Of a stretch of 64,000 bases of DNA, positions 47,561 through 58,313 are shown one piece after another. Below the pieces are notes generated by a model that saw only the letters and a list, made by a program, of their open reading frames with translations, was not told where the DNA came from and searched no databases. The stretch is taken from contig OW386288.2 in the NCBI GenBank assembly GCA_936432065.2, positions 16,852,706-16,916,705 on the forward strand, in the 5' to 3' direction. This stretch comes from Rutpela maculata. Lineage: Eukaryota > Arthropoda > Insecta > Coleoptera > Cerambycidae. The position numbers and the translations under genes were made by a program. The first letter of the stretch is position 1, and each line of letters begins with the position of its first letter.

Positions 47561-48009
47561 TCATAACTTTTAGTGGCTTTTTTTTTATTTTTTGAAGACA
47601 CAGACGGTTCAAATTTTCAAAAATCTGATGAGTAATAAAAAATTGACTGAAATAGCAATAATATATTTGTTTCTTCCTTGTTTTTAGAATATTTTACTAG
47701 ATTTAGCTTTATATATGGTACCAATAAATTGCGAGACGTCACTCTAAGGGTGAACAAAATATTTCTAATTGGAATTGTATATATTTCTTTCATATTTAGA
47801 AAAATCTTAGGAATTACTTAATATTTTCTTGTTATATCACTGACATCGTATATTATGTGGCATTATGTCATGATTTTTAATTCTCAACATTTTTAGAACT
47901 GCTGATCTCGAATTTTGTTAAAAATTTTAATCATAAAAAATTATGTTTTTCGTTTGTTTTAGGAGTCCTTGTAATAACACGAAATAGAAATTTTCCTACA
48001 GCCGTTAAC

Positions 48010-48747
48010 TAAGAGGAGACAACACCAATCACAAAGTTTCATCGGTAAAGATAAAGCTGAAGTGGGGCGAAGGGTAGGCAGTGTAGTTATTATAGGGCAT
48101 CTGCACGTGACATCACAGCTAACCTCAAAAGTATGTGTTTCTTAAGATTTAAGAGTATTATGCAGCTGTTATTAAAATTTCTGCCTGGTTCCGGTATTTT
48201 CAACTAAAATTTAATTCAGTGTAATGCTTATGAAGTTCTAAATACTTTTTCCTAATAAGGTTGGATATCTAACCTGTAATTAGCAGTCTATTTTTATTAA
48301 TCAACAATATTCAAAAATTATTTATGTGAATTTTTAAATATTTGCTTGAAGCCAGTACGGCTTCAAGCTAAAAATGCGTATACAAACATTAAAAATGAGA
48401 ATAAACTTGAAAAACTTAAAATTTAAGGTTATATTGGTTACATGATGCAGATGCTGCTATAGGTGGCACCATCTATTAAAAAGCACTGTATTAAAAGTCT
48501 TGACTGGGAAGAAGCAGTTTTTAGCCAAACGGCTGGCCTTATTAAACTGAAAAAAAGATATTATTGTAAGTAAATGAATACTACACTTCTATTAAAGAAG
48601 GTTTTTAGCTAAAATTTGTTTATTACGAAGATTTCTCTTCATACTTCGTAATAAACAAATTTTAGCTAAAAACTTTCTTCAATAGAAGTGTACAAGGCCC
48701 CACTCCTTTACCAATGAAACTTTGTGATTGGCGTTGTCTCCTCTTAA
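48010..48747. mobile_element. RepA copy 2: terminal-inverted-repeat element
   Basis: The ends read (C/T)TAAGAGGAGACAAC inward, then CCAATCACAAAGTTTCAT over about 40 bp. The body matches 6905-7341 plus 8186-8390 closely, so it is the uninterrupted paralog of copy 1. Near its right end it carries a hairpin (48588-48695) that copy 1 lacks. GCTTGAAGCCAGTACGGCTTCAAGC at 48353-48377, split as GCTTGAAGCC and GGCTTCAAGC, is another small hairpin absent from copy 1. No coding sequence. Confidence 0.82.
48588..48695. repeat. Hairpin made by inverted duplication
   Basis: ATTTTAGCTAAAAACC-type text and its near-exact inverse flank a short loop at about 48636-48646. The arms are about 45 bp. The outer arm is absent from the paralog at 8335-8390. 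Confidence 0.85.
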
Positions 48748-50153
48748 TAGCGACTTTTTGATTGTCATTTTAGTTTCGAAATAACAGACTCATACTGTAC
48801 TTAAAAGTATAGTTGACTACACGCATAATAAGTTTGTAATCAACATTAACATTATCTTAAGCACTTGTACATAAAAGTGGACGAAAATATAATAAGGTTT
48901 TTTATTTGTTATAATATTTACAACATAGTTACTTAATGTAAAATTGGTCTCGTTAAAAGAGAATGAATAATTTGAAACAATATAATTTTGACAAATAGAT
49001 TAAAAATTATTGGTAAATATACGACAAAAAAGGTAACATACTTTATGCATCACGATATAAATATATTATTCTGAAATTAAAATGACAATCGAGAACTGGA
49101 ATTTCGAAATTGTAGTAGAAAAATATATTTGTCTTTTTTGCCACAATTTAATGTCAGAGGTTCTAAAAAAAATAACAACATATAAAATGCACATATACTA
49201 GAACACAGAAATTGCTGCATCGAGAGTTATATTTAATAATATTAATTAATTTTTATTTTAATTCAATTTAATTAATAATAATAATAATAAATAATACAGA
49301 AATGTACTGAAATTACTCGTCATATAAATACAATCCAGTAAACTTGATTTAGTCTTCATTGGTCTTAAAATCAAAGGTATTCATGACTTAAGAGTCCCTC
49401 TGTTCACATATAGCAGACGATTCTGGCATCTAAAGTCACTAATCTCGCAAGATGTAGGAACTGATCAAAGTTAATTCTCAGGTATTCTTTTCATGTAAAC
49501 TGTTCGGCAGCGGGAACCGAAAAACATCTCTAAAAGCCTGTAGCCACTGAAGGAAATATTGTGGCCCTAGGTATTCGTATATCTTAACCTAAGAATTTTG
49601 CCAACGTGTGGTACACTTTTTTCATAACATGCTGTATCTTATAATCAATTTCTTTGGAACACAATTTAACTGTTTGAGATGGATAAAAGACGATAAAGCA
49701 TAATAACACCATACAGTTTTTTCCAAATGTCACATATGTGACTTCCACAAGAACAAAATATCTCATACATCTCGTACACATATAAGAAACCATGTGAAAA
49801 AACATCAATCAATCATCCAAACAGAAAGATATCAGTGACATAAAACGTGACTGTCAAAGTATGAATTATCTTTTTATGTTTCAAAGTAATAACAAGTTCT
49901 AAAGCAGCCTTTTTAGTGTATTTTAGGACCCTACTATTAAATAAAAACGATCTGAAATGGGGAGCACCTTATGCCATCTACCATTAAAGGTCAGACTCAG
50001 TCGTCAACACACAGCTGGTCTTTGAAAACTAAAATAATACATTAGCGTTGTGACTAGCATATTTTACCCCAGTTTTTTGCATCTGTAATTATAGCTTAGG
50101 TCGTGTGCAAAGTTTGGATTAGAGATCTCTATAAATGGGGCTATATTATTTAG
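48748..50153. other. AT-rich stretch, nothing firm
   Basis: No gene is supported. A minus-strand stretch near 49475-49570 (YLGPQYFLQWLQAFRDVFRF...) is open for about 32 codons, without a recognised family. Confidence 0.35.
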
Positions 50154-50265
50154 GAATTTAATCAGAAACAAGAAGGGAAACATCGTAACGATTTCTGATA
50201 CATTTTCTATGGAAACCAAAACTGATGCTGAAATCATGGATTTTATGAAAGACTTTGGGTTTTAG
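50154..50265 (+). other. Candidate terminal exon (weak)
   Basis: A possible splice acceptor, TATATTATTTAG, is followed by a frame reading NLIRNKKGNIVTISDTFSME...DAEIMDFMKDFGF and a TAG stop at 50263-50265. The residue mix is protein-like and there are no stops in that frame before the TAG. The family is not recognised, no other exon was found within the window, and no clear AATAAA follows. It could equally be chance. Confidence 0.22.
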
Positions 50266-51161
50266 ATTCAATAATATTAACTAATTTTACACTAAATGTT
50301 TAATTTTTGTAATAACACGATGTTTTTATAATAGTATTAAGTAATTAGTATCTCAAAACCTGACAGAATTTGAATTTGAATTAGTTTCATCAATAGATTG
50401 GATACCAAGCAGAGTTCAAGCAGGGCAAATAAAGAAATCAACGAAAGGAACCAGAATATTAAACAAATAATTCATATAGAAATGTGCCCGTTTACAATAA
50501 AATAGAGGTTACAGTTAATAAATTCAGAAAACAATAAATCATTCTTCTGTAACAAGATGTAATATCCAGAAAATGATTCATTCAGACATTCAATTAACGA
50601 TCTGGGTAATATAAATAATGTAAAAATTAACAGAATAAAAAAAATTCTGTACATTAATAACTATAATGGCATGTAATATTCTTGCTATATATTTATAGGT
50701 TTAAAATTCTTCACGTGGAAAGTATTTTCGTATTTTTGTTATGTTTAATATAACCTGGAAATTTATGGTTTTATATTAAACCATTGTTTATTTTTTTATC
50801 ATATTTTAATTAAGGATTTTTTTAAAACTGATCTATTTTTGTTTCAAAGGTAAGAATTTACTTCTGCGGAATGTGGTATGTTTTGATTCATAAAAAGCGG
50901 GTTTCTAGTAATAATTATTATTTAAAAATCTGTTTATTTTCCAATTTTATTACCTAACTTTTTCATTCTAAATAAAGATAATATTTACCTTGTATATATT
51001 CTATAAACATACACAGTTTCTGATTCTCGTAATATAACCACCCATTTGAGTCAGACAAATCAGATTTATAGTGAAAAAAAAAACAATATGAAAACAAAGA
51101 AAAGCGGCAAATTTAAAATTTTAATACAGGAGCATACTTAAAATGGCGGACATTTGGGGTT
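50266..51161. other. AT-rich stretch, nothing identified
   Basis: No coding or repeat signal is convincing. Confidence 0.4.
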
Positions 51162-51651
51162 TTGACAATGGATCAAGTCAGAAAATTTTTGACTGAAACT
51201 CCTCATGAATACCTTTTTTTTTTCATTAAAGTTGCATTAATTTTTGCTCTCCATAGTGCATGTAGGAGTGATGAACTACGTATGTTGATGGAATATACTA
51301 CTCCTGTTTTGGTTGAAACATTATATGACACAAAAACAAAGAAGAAACATGTCATTACAGTTACATCAGAAGTGGAAATTAACAAAGAAATTGCAACATA
51401 TCGAAATATTTGGGTTTAAGACCGAAAAGTGTTAGCCATCGTAGGTTATTCATATGTTACAAAAAAGACAAGTGAACTGTTCATCCAGTAAGAATTATAC
51501 TTCCCATAGCAGGCCAAAAAATATTGAAGATTACTTACACTTTCCAAATGCCAGCAAGGACTTCTGCAACTTTACTTGCCCACACTGGAGCTGATATTCA
51601 AATGTTGAAAAAACATAAAGAATGACGTTAGAGCACCATCCGAGTGACATG

Positions 51652-52528
51652 AAGGGGCGGATGGGGTCAGTCCAACCGGCCCTGGCAATTTTAGGGAATT
51701 GGCCCAATTAAGTGTGGAACTAGAACGTCAAATTTGAGTTGGCCAAGGAAAAATTTTTTTTTTGGTGGGTCAGGGCTTAAGGGGGAAAATTTGCCGTAGG
51801 CGAACATTTTGTATTTTTCAAGGTCAAACGTTCTAAAATGAACAGTTAGAAATTCGAGTAGAAAAAACATTTTCTTCGAAAAATAGGTTTCGTCAAACGA
51901 ATTTTCCTTTTTTTCATGCAATTGCAAAAATTACTTAAAGGTTCAAAGTACTAACACGTAATCTGACAACCACGGTCTAAAGAAGACTGCTACCATCTTG
52001 ATAACATTTTTAAAAATGCCACTAAACATCCATACTCTTTATTGAAATTTATTGACATTGAAAGACAAAGAACGAAATAAAAAATTTAAACATTTTAACA
52101 GTATAACAATGAATAATAAATCGATAATAATGATGACTAATATTGTCTACATAAACATCTCGAAACATTAAAAAAAAAAAGTTTCAGAGGTCAAAAGAAA
52201 AAGAAAGAAGACTCTTTAATACATCAGAACTTTCTTAAGCAAACTTGTAGAATTTCGAGCGAACATGCAAAATTAGGTTGTTAAGTTAATAACTTTTTAT
52301 AAATGATAAATGACATCTGGCATTTGTCAGTGGCCGAGATAGCAGCCTGAAAATATTTCGTTCTAAGTAAGGATTAAGGGGAGAAAAGAGCTGCCGTTTA
52401 AATTCGGCAGTCGGGTTTTTTATCTGCCGGTACAAATGCCTATTTACCCCGGACCGGCCCTGCCCGGCCCCAGAGCCACCGGCAAGACGGGCATTTGCCC
52501 GTTTGTCCCCCCTTCCCATCCGTCCCTG
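51652..52528. mobile_element. hAT-type non-autonomous element inside the recombinase
   Basis: It is flanked by GTGACATG (51644-51651) and GGGACATG (52529-52536), an 8-bp duplication with one mismatch. The left end AAGGGGCGGATGGG and the right end read inward CAGGGACGGATGGG match at 12 of 14 positions; CAGGGGCGGAT-like ends are typical of hAT. The interior has no transposase. The minus frame 52286-52519 arises from the GC-rich right end. Confidence 0.8.
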
Positions 52529-52566
52529 GGGACATGTTGAGGAGAGTATTGATAATAATATAAAAA

Positions 52567-52634
52567 CTTCAACAAAAATCCTAAACCGTCAGAAGAACGT
52601 TAGTTTCTCTGACGGTTTAGGATTTTTGTTGAAG
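52567..52634. repeat. Perfect 27-bp inverted repeat in the recombinase remnant
   Basis: CTTCAACAAAAATCCTAAAC plus CGTCAGA (52567-52593) is exactly mirrored at 52608-52634, with a 14-bp loop. It lies within the reading frame (NRQKN...SDGLG), so it was added to a coding segment. Confidence 0.95.
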
Positions 52635-52689
52635 ATTGCTGTTAGTGAGCAACCTTCTTTTACTGCATTAATTTTCGAAATATAAGGAT

Positions 52690-53746
52690 TAGTAACCCAT
52701 TCCAGACCTCTTGTATTAGAGAGATAAGTCCTTCAATATCATCTGGGGAACTACCAAACCTCGTTCCTGGACATGATCTGTAGGTGAAAAATCTGGTGAG
52801 TGTGAAGTCATGGAAATAATACTATTGAATCATGTAGGACCTGTATTGCCTACTGCCAGCCTCAATTTATTTAATTGTTAGTTAAATTGTTAAATTGATA
52901 ATACATTATACTTTACGAGTAAGTGAGATAAAACCACGCCTATGTCTAACCTAATAACGAGAGAGAAAATGTATACAGAAGATGACAAAAGGGGATGCAC
53001 ACGCTTCTTATCCTGGGGTCTGTCAGGACGTCTTATAATAGACAATGCAGGGAGGAGATAACAAGGAAAAATATATGGTAACGAAAATAACCTACAGCTT
53101 AATTCTAGTCTCTTCTAAGGAACCCAAAATCTACGTATAAATCTTCCTAGATTCTACAGACAATAAGTTGAGCATATTATATGCATCCAATTTTTTGTAA
53201 TATTGTACAAGTAATGTACAAGAAGCATTTTGGAATTTTGCACATCCCAAAAAGATATGGTCGAGGTCAGCTGTGGTGTTGCATTGATCATAATTTGGTG
53301 AGGTATAAACAACAGCACTGGCGGTCCTAAGGGGGGGGGGCATGGCCCCCACGCCCCCCCAGAGCTCTGATCATGATAAAAACTGATCAATACAAATACT
53401 AAAAATTCCAATTCCTTTCGTTAAATTATAGAGAAAAGTAATTAACACTGGTTATGCAAGGCACCAAAAAGTTCTAAAATGAATTTATTTCCAAAAAATA
53501 CTCAGACCGAAATTTTTCTGACGAACAAAAATTACTCACTTCTTCCACGCGCTTATACCTTGAAACATGTTTCGCCGTTGTTTATTTTTTGTACATAAAT
53601 TCATTTCACGCTCTTTGTGTCTTGCGTAACCAGATGGCGTCGAGGCGACCACCTCAGAACGCCAGACTCCTGGAGCTCCAAATTTGTAGCTCAACTTTTT
53701 TCTTAATTTCATAAAACAAAAATAAAAAATAAATAGTAAGTGTGCC
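52690..53746. other. Non-coding stretch
   Basis: A run of 10 G (53330-53340) and a C run nearby (53353-53360) are the main features. A minus frame over them is an artefact. A stretch at 53600-53690 is less AT-rich (CCAGATGGCGTCGAGGCGAC) with no supported product. Confidence 0.35.
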
Positions 53747-54516
53747 TATAGTCCAGTCAATGAATATATTGTAGAATGCATGGAATATGCGAGACTTTTT
53801 GACTTCAGAACTTTGTTAGGAGTAGTGAGTAGATAAACATACTAAAAGTTCCCGCCCCTGGGAGGTGAGCTTACGGTGGGAGGGAGGAGGGAAGGTACCA
53901 TTTTTGGATTTTTCAATTTTATCTCGGAAACGGTGGACTCTAGAAAAATATGTTCCAAATAAAAATGAAAGCCAATTAAATTTTCTATAAAATACATATT
54001 TGTCAAATTTCCAACGGTTTTCGAGATATACGCTATTGAAAATCGATAATTTTCGAAAAAATTATTTTTTAAATGTATATCAAATTGAAGGAAATTTAAT
54101 GCTCTATAACTTCGTTTCTGACAATTTTTCTGAGAAACGATCGTAGGAGGCACTAGAAGCAAATGTTTGACAAAAAGAGTTAAGTAAAAATGATTTTTTC
54201 GAAAAGTATCGATTTTCAATAACGTTTATCTCGAAAACCGTTGGAAATTCGACAAATATGTATGGAAACAATGTTATAGAAAATTTAATTAGGTTTCATT
54301 TTTATTTAGAATATATTTTTCTAGAGTCCACCGTTTCCGAGATATAATCGAAAAATCCAAAAACGGGACCTTCCTCCCCTCCTCCCACCGTAAGCTCACC
54401 TCCCAGGGGCGTGGACTTTTAGTATGTTTACCTGCTAACTACTCCTAACGAAGTCCTAAGTCAAAAGGTCTCGCAAATTCCATGAACTCTTTTGAGCACT
54501 CATTGACTGGATTACT
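53747..54516. mobile_element. Foldback element F1, about 0.77 kb
   Basis: The ends read TATAGTCCAGTCAATGAA (left) and TTTAGTAATCCAGTCAATGA (right, inward). Mirror blocks follow: GGAATATGCGAGACTTTTTG, GTTAGGAGTAGT, AAACATACTAAAAGTTCCCG, GGGAGGTGAGCTTACGGTGG, CGGAAACGGTGGACTCTAGA and CAACGGTTTTCGAGATATA. Arms of about 300 bp meet near 54120. The minus frame 53842-54219 follows the arm. The terminal sequence is shared with the element at 58314-61203. Confidence 0.85.
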
Positions 54517-54850
54517 AAATTAGAACTGGATTTTAAAAAGGGTCATCAAATAGTTCAAGACGGTACTCATAAATTATAATTTATTGATGCCATTTTGAAC
54601 TAAGGTCAATTTGCCATAATCTCATTTTATGAAGGGTCCTATTGCGAGAAAATGAAAATGTCGAATTGCAAAAAATCTAGAGCTTACAGAGCAAAACTAC
54701 CTACAGATTTGAACCAAGCGCCTTCAAATTAGTTAAGAACGAGTGCTGTAATAAATGCAACAAAATTTTTGTTCCTCTGTGTTATCAATAGTTACAATAT
54801 TTCAACAAAGAGCAAGAAAAAAAACGGATGACTTGCACGTGTTTTGGTCA
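54517..54850. other. Spacer between two foldbacks
   Basis: Nothing is recognised. Confidence 0.4.
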
Positions 54851-55163
54851 TTAAGGGTGGCGGCTCCGTGCTTAAGAAAATGGTTTGGTAATTCGAAAAT
54901 TACTCCTACATCTCTGAACCGATTGAAAAAAAGTTTTGAAAGGCTTTTAGAGACAACAATATAAAATGGTACTAGGCTATTGAAAAGGGAAAAAACATTT
55001 TTTTTGATTTTTGCACGAGTAAAAATTTTTTTTTTTTTTTTAGTTTTCACTAGCCTAGTACCATTCTAAAAAGTTGTCTCTAAAAGCCTTTCAAAAATGT
55101 TTTCAATCGGTTCAGGATGTAGGAGAAATTTTCGAATTACGTTCACGGAACCGCCCACCTTAA
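54851..55163. mobile_element. Small foldback element, about 313 bp
   Basis: The ends TTAAGGGTGGCGGCTCCGTG and, inward from the right, TTAAGGTGGGCGGTTCCGTG agree at 17 of 20 positions. Mirror blocks follow: AATTCGAAAATT.CTCCTACAT, CTGAACCGATTGAAAA, TTTTGAAAGGCTTTTAGAG and AATGGTACTAGGCTA. A T run fills the loop. A TTAA or TA target is possible. Short frames on both strands are shadows. Confidence 0.82.
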
Positions 55164-55422
55164 AGTATAAAATTCAATTTCATAAATCAGATTGACTTCT
55201 GTGCATGCATGTGTTGAAGAATATTCTTTTATTTTATTTTGTTAAACTTGTTAAAGTTTACTGCTCTGTGTAAATATTTAGTTGAATACTTATATATTTT
55301 TAAAAAGGATGTACATTATGATTACATTTTCAAAAATTAAAAAGATAAAATATAGATTTGTACTCTGCTTCACTTCATATTACAATACGAATTTTCAGAA
55401 TAAAAATCATACCTATCAATTT
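55164..55422. other. Short non-coding spacer
   Basis: Nothing is recognised. Confidence 0.4.
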
Positions 55423-55430
55423 TTAAGGGG

Positions 55431-55620
55431 CAGGGCCCGGGCTTGTTTGGGGGGCCCGGTTTTATATTATATTGTAAACAAATTTTTCGCCTATCAAAAA
55501 TTTATTTTTCGGATTTCTCACCCACTCCACTCATCAAATATTTTTTTGGATTTCTCCCTCCTCTCATCAAGAAATTTAAAATTTTTCCCCCCGGGCCCGC
55601 ATTTTCTCTCCAGGGCCCTG
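55431..55620. mobile_element. hAT-type MITE, 190 bp, perfect 8-bp target duplication
   Basis: Both ends read CAGGGCCC inward. The 8-mer TTAAGGGG directly precedes (55423-55430) and directly follows (55621-55628) the element. The interior is AT-rich between C/G-rich flanks and encodes nothing. The two open frames across it (55282-55632 and 55443-55658) are artefacts. Confidence 0.92.
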
Positions 55621-55628
55621 TTAAGGGG

Positions 55629-56036
55629 TTAAACAATTTTGGTACAGATTTTAATTAGGATACCCCCCCCCCAGAAACAAGGCGTATGACCGCCTTTGAA
55701 TACCAGTTTTATATAAGTGCATAGGGTAACATGCGGCGTTGCCAAATTTTAGACGTATGCTTGCAAATTTTCATTTAAAAATTTATTAGTTATTTTTTTC
55801 ACCCCGTTGGATATATCATTGTGTACCTAGCAGGGTTAGTAAAACAGTGTTCATTCCACTGGTATTTCAAGATTAATTTAACTACACTACATGTCTGCTA
55901 AGCTAATTTTGAGGGTGCATCTTGAGGATACGCCTTCTTTCCCTGTGTATCAACATCATTAGATTTTCCTAAAAATATATAAAATCAATCAAAATCAATA
56001 TTTTGTGACATCAAAAGATTGTAATTAAGAAATATA
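55629..56036. other. Short non-coding spacer
   Basis: A C run (about 55663-55672), otherwise unremarkable. Confidence 0.4.
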
Positions 56037-56038
56037 TA

Positions 56039-56904
56039 CAGGGTGTTCCAGCTAAAAGTCCCCATGTCATTATCTCGTAAAATACTAAAGATACTTAAAA
56101 TTTGTAAATCGCGGATAATTGACACCAAGAGAGATCTAAAATAACTGCAGTAAGAATTGTTCCTTCGCAGTGCACAAAGATGGCGCTGCGGTGAGAAATT
56201 ATTTTTCGATGGCTGGAACCTTGAAACACGATTCATACGATTAATGAATAAATTGTGAACGATTTTGACTATGTAAAAAATTTTGTAAATACCAGTCGTT
56301 TTTGAGCTACATGAATTTTTTTCTTCATTTTTTTGTCTCCGTAAATTTTGAAAACTCCTGTAACTTTTCTGTTTATCATTTTAGAACACCAATTATTTAA
56401 AACTTTTATCTTATTATATTCCATACTTCTTATATTATTACATATTTTGAAAATTTTTATAATTTTCAGAATTTTCAAATGCAACTAATTTTTAAAATTT
56501 GAAATTAGTAAAAATTTTTAAAATATGTAATAATATAAGAAGTATGGAATATAATAAGATAAAAGTTCTAAATAATTGGTGTTCTAAAATGATAAACAAA
56601 AAAGTTACAGGAGTTTTCAAAATTTACAGAGACAAAGAAATGGAGAAAAAAATTCATGTAGCTCCAAAACGACTGGTATTTACAAAATTTTTTACATAGT
56701 CAAAATTATTCACTATTTATTCATTAATCGTATGAATCATGTTTCAAGGTTCCAGCCATCGAAAAATAATTTCTCATCGTGGCGCCATCTCTGTGCACTG
56801 CGAAGAGACCTTTTTTGGTGTCAATTATCCGCGATTTACAAATTTTAAGTATCTTTATTATCTTACGAGATAATGACCCGGGGACTTTTAGCTGAAACAC
56901 CCTG
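56039..56904. mobile_element. TA-flanked foldback MITE, 866 bp
   Basis: The ends read CAGGGTGTTCCAGCTAAAAG (left) and CAGGGTGTTTCAGCTAAAAG (right, inward), with TA outside (56037-56038, 56905-56906). Arms of about 400 bp match closely, meeting near 56480. Each arm includes TCATTATCTCGTAA, TTTGTAAATCGCGGATAATT and a TGGCGCTGCGGTGAG-like block. Nearly identical peptides on opposite strands (56269-56484 and 56499-56699) result from the arms, not from selection for a protein. Confidence 0.92.
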
Positions 56905-56906
56905 TA

Positions 56907-57974
56907 TATGAAAAAAAAATTATAGGTTAGTTGATTCAATCATAATTTAAGAATCTTGCAAATAGCAAAGCATATAATGGAGATGCAAAATTTTTCAGCC
57001 AAAATTTAAGAGAAGAACAGTCTGTGAATATATACGTAATCAGTCTTCGCTATTTTAAACTAGATGAAAATTATGAAAGTATAATATATCTTATCAAAAG
57101 ACACTCATTGCTATGGAAATAATTACAAAATTAGTAATAGAGATTGTTTAATTAAACAGAGTAGATTTTTACTAATATTAAAGTAATCTTTAACAAACCA
57201 TTCATCAAAGATATATGAATCTCTACCAATGAGAGATTTTTTTGGTCTACTTTTTTACCCGCAACTGTAACTGTTCTCGTCGCTCTTGCATACAATGTAC
57301 TTAAAACAATGCCACCGCCTGACAAGGTATTATAAAAGATATTTATTATGAAGGGAAGGGGCAAACAATTCTTTAATCCCTTTGCAAGGGATAAAAATAT
57401 TATTAATTGTAAGGCATGGAAACAAGATAAGAAGAAATCTTAAAACTCATTTGTTTTTACAGAGTTAATTAATTAAAAATGAAGCACGGTGTCTCTAGGC
57501 AAGCCATGACTTAACAATGGAAATCAGTGGGGCGTTTTGTGGAGGGGTGCGAGTGGATTATACCAAGAACAACAGAATTTTGTGTAAAAAAAACTCCTGA
57601 ATTGTGTATGAAATGGGGCAGAAATAAGAATATCTTAAAAAATATAGCGAGATGTACCAGGTGGTCTTTTTTAAAGCTTATAAAATTAACTTTAATTTGT
57701 CTTTTTGATCTGTACGATAAGAATTGAAAAGCTCAGTTCCTAAAATACGAAATATTCGTAAATAACATGTTAAAAACGCATACTATTGAAAAAATGCTGG
57801 AACCCTTCTTGTTGAAATTTTTTAGGTGAATTCTGTAATGTAAACAGTCTATATGAAATAAATATGTTTACAAAAAAAATGGATTTTTGTCATGGGATTG
57901 ACATTGAAAAAAAAGACCCACTTTATGCACTGGCTGCATGAATTACTATTAATTTAGTGTTGATAAAGAAACGA
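56907..57974. other. Non-coding stretch
   Basis: No gene is supported. Short open frames at 57152-57364 and 57527-57727 lack recognisable motifs. Confidence 0.35.
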
Positions 57975-58312
57975 TTCCACATCCAGATTTTCGATCCAAG
58001 TCTCTCGCAACGAAGACATTTTTGATACCATATTCGCATTCCACTATGTGGAAATCATTGTTTATGGAACTTTAATAACATAATATTTGAAATCGTCGAC
58101 CCCAAAAATCCCCAAAAACCCATAAAACGATATGCCACATCGGTAGTGGGGGTGTGGGTGGTGGTGGGAGAAAGTAAAAAAAAATGTTGAGGCCTTTGAT
58201 TCTTGTACACACACTAAATCACAATTTTATTTTTTTCACCCCCCTTCAATAATGGGTGGCAGTGATGAGGGGGGGGGGGGTGTTGGCTTAGTTTCTCTAT
58301 ATATATATATAT
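57975..58312 (+). repeat. RepB copy d, left part
   Basis: ATTCCACATCCAGATTTTCG, CATAAAACGATATGCCACAT, the G-rich GTGGGGGTGTGGGTGGTGG region and TTCTTGTACACACACTAAAT follow the order of the other RepB copies. The copy stops at the AT run (58298-58312), where the 2.9-kb foldback begins. It resumes at 61204. Confidence 0.75.
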
Positions 58313-58313
58313 T

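Larger units (their letters stand above)
51162..52685 (+). pseudogene. Crypton-type tyrosine recombinase, split by an insertion
   Basis: The first part (51162-51419) reads DQVRKFLTETPHEYLFFFIK, ALHSACRSDELRML (the Arg-I region, A-C-R-x-x-E-L) and ETLYDTKTKKKHVI. In a shifted frame (to 51643) it reads PIAGQKILKITYTF and then RTSATLLAHTGADIQMLKKH, the H/R-box region. A hAT-type insertion (51652-52528) follows. The frame then resumes as HVEESIDNNIKTSTKILNRQ to 52685. EGH here stands where the catalytic Tyr context (EGYI or EGYV) is usual, so the nucleophile looks lost. Beetle and other insect Cryptons share this layout. Frameshifts, stops and the insertion make it dead. Confidence 0.75.

Noticed and set aside
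44955..47985. A 3-kb foldback centred near 46.5 kb
   Set aside because: One block of about 200 bp is inverted between 45.0 and 47.9 kb, but the sequence between does not continue the mirror order. Two dispersed copies in opposite orientation explain it.
52286..52519. Arg/Gly-rich small protein
   Set aside because: The frame comes from the GC-rich end of the hAT-type insertion.
55282..55658. Pro/Phe-rich proteins across 55.3-55.7 kb
   Set aside because: They cross a 190-bp MITE with clear ends and a target duplication. The composition follows C and T runs.
56269..56699. A pair of related genes on opposite strands
   Set aside because: The near-identical peptides are mirror translations of foldback arms.
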